From Bacteroidales bacterium UBA6828 (lineage in GTDB: Bacteria; Bacteroidota; Bacteroidia; Bacteroidales; Paludibacteraceae): a DNA stretch of 64,000 nucleotides. Positions 59,515 to 64,000 of this stretch are shown piece by piece. The stretch spans positions 1-64,000 of the forward strand of contig DKEG01000046.1 in assembly GCA_002452095.1 (NCBI GenBank), in the 5' to 3' direction. A model generated the notes under the pieces. That model ran no database searches and was not told the DNA's origin. It worked only from the letters and a program-made list of their open reading frames with translations. The translations under genes and the position numbers were made by a program. The first letter of the stretch is position 1. The number at the start of each line of letters is the position of its first letter.

Positions 59515-62246
59515 ACGGACAAGTGATACATATAGAGAACGCTTGCACAAACAACCTAAAGCATGTAAGTGTGGATATACCTCGTAATCAACTGGTTGTG
59601 ATTACGGGCGTGAGCGGTAGCGGCAAATCGTCGCTGGCGTTCGACACACTCTATGCCGAGGGACAACGCCGCTATGTGGAGAGCCTGAGTGCCTATGCAC
59701 GTCAGTTCCTCGGACGTATGCAGAAACCCGATGTGGACAAGATAGAGGGTATTCCGCCCGCTATTGCCATTCAGCAGAAAGTGAGCAGCCACAACCCGCG
59801 TTCCACCGTGGGGACAAGCACAGAGATATACGATTATCTCAAACTCCTTTTTGCCCGTATCGGACATACCTACTCGCCCATTAGCGGCAAGGAAGTGCGC
59901 CGCAAGAGCATACGCGATGTAGTGGATGCAATGACCTCGCAACCCACCGGTACACGCGTCTATTTGATTGCGCCCATCGTCTTGGAAAACCGCACGTTGC
60001 AGGAGCAGTTGGATATATGGCAGAGCGAGGGTTTCTCTCGCCTGCTGGATAATGGAGATGTGGTGCGTTTGGGTGCCACGACAAGCCAACAGGTAACTGC
60101 AAACGGACAACTCAAAGAACACGTTTACCTGTTGGTTGACCGTGTGGTTGTCGATGGCGAACCCGCTACGGCGAACCGTTTTGCCGACTCCGTGCAAACC
60201 GCCCTGTTCGAGGGACACGGCGAGTGCGGGCTGTACATCAACGGCAATTATGAGATGTTCTCCGAGCGTTTCGAAATGGATGGTATCCGTTTTATCGAAC
60301 CGAGTGAACACCTCTTTGATTTCAATAATCCTATCGGTGCCTGCCCTACATGCAAAGGTTTCGGCAATATCATCGGTATCGACCCCGATTTGGTTGTCCC
60401 CGACAAAACCAAATCGATCTATGATGATGCCATCGCCTGTTGGCACGGGGAAAAGATGAGTGTATGGCGCGACCGACTCATCTATAATGCCGCAAAGTTC
60501 GGTTTCCCGATACATACACCATTCTTCGAACTTACGCCGGAGCAGAAACGTCTTATCTGGACAGGCAACGAGTACTTCCGCGGACTGAACGATTTTTTTC
60601 AAGAGTTGGAATCCAAGCAGTACGGCAAAATACAATATCGTGTGATGCTCGCGCGCTACAAGGGCAAGACCATCTGCCCTGACTGCAACGGAATGCGCCT
60701 GCGCAAAGAGGCAGGATACGTGCGTATCAACGGCAAGAATATATCCGACCTATGCTCTATGTCAGTCTCCGATCTGTCAAAGTGGTTTGCGGATTTGTCG
60801 CTCAATGATACCGAGCAGAAGACAGCAGAGATGCTTCTTCATGAGATAACCTCCCGTCTTCAATTTATGGAAGACGTGGGACTCGGTTATCTCACACTCA
60901 ACCGTATGAGCAATACCCTTTCGGGGGGGGAGAGTCAGCGTATCTGTTTGGCAAAATCGTTGGGAAGCAGTCTGGTCGGCTCACTCTATGTATTGGACGA
61001 ACCCTCTATCGGTCTGCACGCCCGTGATACGGAACGGCTCATTCACGTACTCAAAGAACTGCGCGACCTCGGCAACACGATTGTGGTGGTAGAGCACGAC
61101 GAGGAAATCATTCAAGCCGCCGACTACATCATTGAGATTGGTCCGGCAGCGGGTATCCACGGCGGCGAAATCACCTATGTGGGTAAACCTAAAGTAGGCG
61201 AATTTGTCTATAATATCCCTGTGCAGCGGCGTAAGTGGAACAATTATATCGAGATACAAGGGGCTTGCGAGAACAATCTTAAGAATCTGGATGTACGGTT
61301 CCCGCTCAATGTAATGACCGTGGTTACCGGCGTGAGCGGCAGTGGCAAATCAACCCTTGTGAGCAAGGTTTTCTACCCTGCCCTAAAAAAGTACTATGGC
61401 GGTATGGCGGAGCATACCGGCAGTTTCTCTGCCCTAAAAGGCAGTATGCATCTTGCTACAGACATCGAGTTTGTGGACCAGAACCCGCTCAGCCGTTCTT
61501 CCCGCTCCAACCCTGTAACCTATCTCAAAGCATACGACGAGATACGCCGCTTGTTTGCCGACCAGCCACTGAGCAAACAACTCGGTTTCACTGCCTCCCA
61601 TTTCTCTTTCAACACCCCCGGAGGACGTTGCGAGATGTGTCAGGGCGAAGGTACGATTACCATTGAAATGCAGTTTATGGCAGACATCACTCTCGAATGT
61701 GAGCAATGCCACGGCAAGCGTTTCAAACAGGACGTGCTGGATGTCCGCTATCGCGACAAATCTATCTACGACATACTGACTATGACGATCAATCAGGCTA
61801 TTGACTTTTTCTCTGAAGACCCTGATTGTGAGAAAATTGTAAAACGACTCAAACCGCTGCAAGACGTAGGTATCGGCTATGTCCGTTTAGGACAGTCGAG
61901 CAGTACGCTTTCGGGCGGCGAAAGCCAGCGTGTCAAATTGGCATCGTTCCTCGCCCAAGAAGACGCACAGCCTACAATATTCGTCTTCGACGAACCGACT
62001 ACCGGTTTGCACCACAAGGATGTACAAGTATTGCTAAAAGCACTCAACCAACTGATTAGCCGCGGGCACACCGTTATCGTCATTGAGCATAACCCGAGTA
62101 TGATACTGGCGGCAGACCACGTAATTGACCTCGGACCGGAGGGGGGGGATGAAGGTGGTCATATCGTATTCGAGGGTACACCGGAAGGCTTGGCACAATG
62201 TCCAGAAAGTTACACAGGGCAATTTATCCGAAAACTATTCCATTAA
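59511..62246 (+). CDS. uvrA: Excinuclease ABC subunit A
   Basis: The 911-residue damage-recognition ATPase has two ABC modules: Walker A GVSGSGKSSLAFD and GVSGSGKSTLVSK, signatures LSGGESQRICLAKSLGSS and LSGGESQRVKLASFLAQE, and zinc motifs CPTCKGFG...CPDCNGMRL and CEMCQGEG...CEQCHGKRF. The first zinc motif found in E. coli UvrA is replaced by HTYSPISGKEV with no cysteines. Start is GTG (59511), overlapping the preceding stop. Length is slightly below the usual 930-950. Confidence 0.97.
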   Translation: MNGQVIHIENACTNNLKHVSVDIPRNQLVVITGVSGSGKSSLAFDTLYAEGQRRYVESLSAYARQFLGRMQKPDVDKIEGIPPAIAIQQKVSSHNPRSTVGTSTEIYDYLKLLFARIGHTYSPISGKEVRRKSIRDVVDAMTSQPTGTRVYLIAPIVLENRTLQEQLDIWQSEGFSRLLDNGDVVRLGATTSQQVTANGQLKEHVYLLVDRVVVDGEPATANRFADSVQTALFEGHGECGLYINGNYEMFSERFEMDGIRFIEPSEHLFDFNNPIGACPTCKGFGNIIGIDPDLVVPDKTKSIYDDAIACWHGEKMSVWRDRLIYNAAKFGFPIHTPFFELTPEQKRLIWTGNEYFRGLNDFFQELESKQYGKIQYRVMLARYKGKTICPDCNGMRLRKEAGYVRINGKNISDLCSMSVSDLSKWFADLSLNDTEQKTAEMLLHEITSRLQFMEDVGLGYLTLNRMSNTLSGGESQRICLAKSLGSSLVGSLYVLDEPSIGLHARDTERLIHVLKELRDLGNTIVVVEHDEEIIQAADYIIEIGPAAGIHGGEITYVGKPKVGEFVYNIPVQRRKWNNYIEIQGACENNLKNLDVRFPLNVMTVVTGVSGSGKSTLVSKVFYPALKKYYGGMAEHTGSFSALKGSMHLATDIEFVDQNPLSRSSRSNPVTYLKAYDEIRRLFADQPLSKQLGFTASHFSFNTPGGRCEMCQGEGTITIEMQFMADITLECEQCHGKRFKQDVLDVRYRDKSIYDILTMTINQAIDFFSEDPDCEKIVKRLKPLQDVGIGYVRLGQSSSTLSGGESQRVKLASFLAQEDAQPTIFVFDEPTTGLHHKDVQVLLKALNQLISRGHTVIVIEHNPSMILAADHVIDLGPEGGDEGGHIVFEGTPEGLAQCPESYTGQFIRKLFH

Positions 62247-62263
62247 CAGTTAAATTCAGCATT

Positions 62264-64000
62264 ATGAAAGAAAAATTAAACGAGTTGCACAACTCCGACA
62301 TCTTTTCACACCTTGTTTCAGCCAAATATTTGCCACGCTGGTGTGTATTGCTCATAGATGTTTTGCTATGTTCCATTGCCTATTGGTGCAGTATCTTGAT
62401 TGGCAATGGTATTTTTTCCTACGGCTTGGTTTGTTATGATGTCCTGCCATTCTGGGCGCAATATATCGTATTGATTGTGGTGCAGATGATCTGCTTCTGG
62501 ATATTCCATTCCTATTCGGGTATCCTGCGTTATTCCACATTTATCGATACTATCAAATGCCTGCTTGCCATATTGTCGTGCGGCGGTTTTTTGTTGCTTG
62601 TCAATTTTATATGCAAAGGAATTGCGGATGTTAAATTGTTCCTCAATACGGCACTCGTCATCTATATTCCTCTTGCCTTTATTTTTCTGTTCTGCTTGCG
62701 CGTGGGGGTGAAGACACTGTATGAGTTTATCAAACAGCACGCATCGGGTACCAAGAAAGCAATAATCTGGGGTACCAAGTCCGCCGGTATCGCTATTGCA
62801 AAAATGCTCCGCAGCGCAGGCGATGAGGCGCAGTATCGCCCTGTCGGATTTTTAGGAGATAGCGACAAGAACGCAGAAGATCGCCAGCATAGTTTGGTCG
62901 GGCTGAAAGTTTTCCCGTTTAGTGCTAGAACTTTTGAATGGATGAAAGCGCACAATGTAAATGATGTGATTATCTCTCCGCTGAAAATGCGTGCCATCAA
63001 TCCGTCAAAAGACCTGCAAGTCTTTTTTGACAATGGTTTCCATGTGCTGACCACTCCCAATTTCACACAGTTTGACAATGTAGAAGAAATTGATAACCAA
63101 CGTATCGGGCGTATTGAGAACATCCAGATAGAAGATCTGCTGGAGCGTCCTGCCATCCATATCAATACGGACAATGTGCTACAAATCATGCAAGACCGGG
63201 TGGTGTTGGTTACCGGTGCGGCAGGCAGTATCGGTTCAGAGTTGGTACGCCAAGTGCAGAAATACCGACCGCAGGTAACCATTCTCTTGGAGCAAGCCGA
63301 GTCCCCACTTCACGACCTTACACTCGATCTCAAGAAGCAGTTCCCCGATGCGCAGTTCGTGCCTGTCATTGCCGATATTCGCAACCGCGAGCGACTGGAA
63401 GAGGTGTTCAGTCAATTCCGTCCGGCAGTGGTCTATCATGCTGCGGCATACAAACACGTGCCACTGATGGAGTCGCACCCAAACGAAGCCATCCGCGCCA
63501 ACGTAATGGGAACAAAAAACATGGCGGATATGGCAGTCAAATATGGTGTGGAACGTTTTGTGATGATCAGTACCGACAAGGCGGTCAATCCGACCAATAT
63601 TATGGGTGCCAGCAAGCGTATTGCAGAAATTTACGTTCAATCGCTCTTCAAGAAACTCGTAAAGGAGAACCCGAATTGCACCAAGTTCATCACCACCCGT
63701 TTCGGCAATGTCCTTGGCAGCAACGGTTCCGTTATTCCGTATTTCAAGAAACAGATTGCCGCAGGCGGACCGGTTACGGTTACCCACCCCGACATCATCC
63801 GCTATTTTATGACTATTCCCGAGGCGTGCTGTCTCGTGATGGAAGCCTCTACGCTTGGAAACGGCGGGGAGATATTCGTCTTCGATATGGGACACCCCGT
63901 GAAGATACTTGACCTGGCAAAGAATATGATCCGTCTTGCGGGCTTTGTCCCCAGCGAGGAAATACCCATTGTATTCACAGGTCTGCGCCCCGGCGAAAAA
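62264..64000 (+). CDS. PglF/CapD/WbpM-like UDP-sugar 4,6-dehydratase (3' end outside window)
   Basis: The visible 579 residues have four N-terminal membrane segments (about 27-130), a CoA-binding-like Rossmann region (about 165-280) and the extended-SDR dehydratase domain with VVLVTGAAGSIGSELVRQ, YHAAAYKHVPLMESHPNEA, STDKAVNPTNIMGASKRIAE and RFGNVLGSNGSVIPYF. The usual catalytic Tyr is replaced by Met in NIMGASK, as in this family. It would make UDP-4-keto-6-deoxy-HexNAc, the substrate of the DegT-type enzyme at 47209. It lies 17 bp after uvrA and continues past the right edge. Confidence 0.93.
   Translation, partial: MKEKLNELHNSDIFSHLVSAKYLPRWCVLLIDVLLCSIAYWCSILIGNGIFSYGLVCYDVLPFWAQYIVLIVVQMICFWIFHSYSGILRYSTFIDTIKCLLAILSCGGFLLLVNFICKGIADVKLFLNTALVIYIPLAFIFLFCLRVGVKTLYEFIKQHASGTKKAIIWGTKSAGIAIAKMLRSAGDEAQYRPVGFLGDSDKNAEDRQHSLVGLKVFPFSARTFEWMKAHNVNDVIISPLKMRAINPSKDLQVFFDNGFHVLTTPNFTQFDNVEEIDNQRIGRIENIQIEDLLERPAIHINTDNVLQIMQDRVVLVTGAAGSIGSELVRQVQKYRPQVTILLEQAESPLHDLTLDLKKQFPDAQFVPVIADIRNRERLEEVFSQFRPAVVYHAAAYKHVPLMESHPNEAIRANVMGTKNMADMAVKYGVERFVMISTDKAVNPTNIMGASKRIAEIYVQSLFKKLVKENPNCTKFITTRFGNVLGSNGSVIPYFKKQIAAGGPVTVTHPDIIRYFMTIPEACCLVMEASTLGNGGEIFVFDMGHPVKILDLAKNMIRLAGFVPSEEIPIVFTGLRPGEK

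Overview
The window looks like a chromosomal segment of an anaerobic, Gram-negative member of the Bacteroidales (Bacteroidota). Ten promoters fit the Bacteroidota -33 TTG / -7 TAnnTTTG pattern with almost constant spacing. There is a class III (oxygen-sensitive) ribonucleotide reductase, a PorE-like lipoprotein and a protein with a type IX secretion (T9SS) C-terminal signal. TamB-, Skp/OmpH- and Wzi-type envelope proteins are present, and UvrA, RecQ, RimO, FtsY, Tex and DnaA have the expected lengths. No rRNA, tRNA or CRISPR array was seen. Species and genus cannot be told from the sequence alone.

Layout. 1-9740: end of a membrane protein, a TamB-like giant, YifB-type AAA ATPase, a secreted subtilase, a small SRP RNA on the minus strand, and a RecD-like helicase. 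9822-14388: Wzi-like barrel, Skp/OmpH and a small membrane protein (minus strand), then bactofilin and DUF1015. 14602-20887: PorE-like lipoprotein, thyA, folA, a HAD phosphatase and tex. 20965-21639: a decayed insertion sequence. 21651-31397 (all minus strand): two-part ThrE exporter, nrdD with a long leader, an S41 protease, a GxxExxY gene between terminal inverted repeats, coaD, an acyltransferase, an IMPACT protein and dnaA. 32145-48486: a surface-polysaccharide locus. 48497-64000: ftsY, a small T9SS protein, a MATE/NUDIX pair, an MFS transporter, recQ, rimO, HU, an HU-TM-LysM protein, uvrA and the start of a PglF/CapD-like dehydratase.

How the genes work together. The polysaccharide locus holds a flippase, a polymerase, three glycosyltransferases, a WbsX-type protein, and PglC-, PglD- and PglE-like proteins; the PglF-like partner lies at the window's end. 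A seven-gene cassette inside it (ACP, two SDRs, an acyl-activating ligase, a second ACP, a KAS III and a left-handed-helix acyltransferase) plausibly builds a short acyl group on a carrier protein and attaches it to an amino sugar. The locus also carries two gene fragments, a regulator C-terminus and a DUF1016 N-terminus, that look like recombination scars.

Structure the genes do not explain. Many intergenic regions carry small tandem arrays with a strict period of 11, 9 or 7 bp and different unit sequences. One period-11 class (GGAT-anchored) recurs at five places, and at nrdD and rimO it is part of a longer shared composite. The GxxExxY gene sits inside a 584-bp unit with matching inverted ends, each made of hairpin, conserved arm, spacer, conserved arm, hairpin, and no transposase. 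These are the strongest candidates for something undescribed here.
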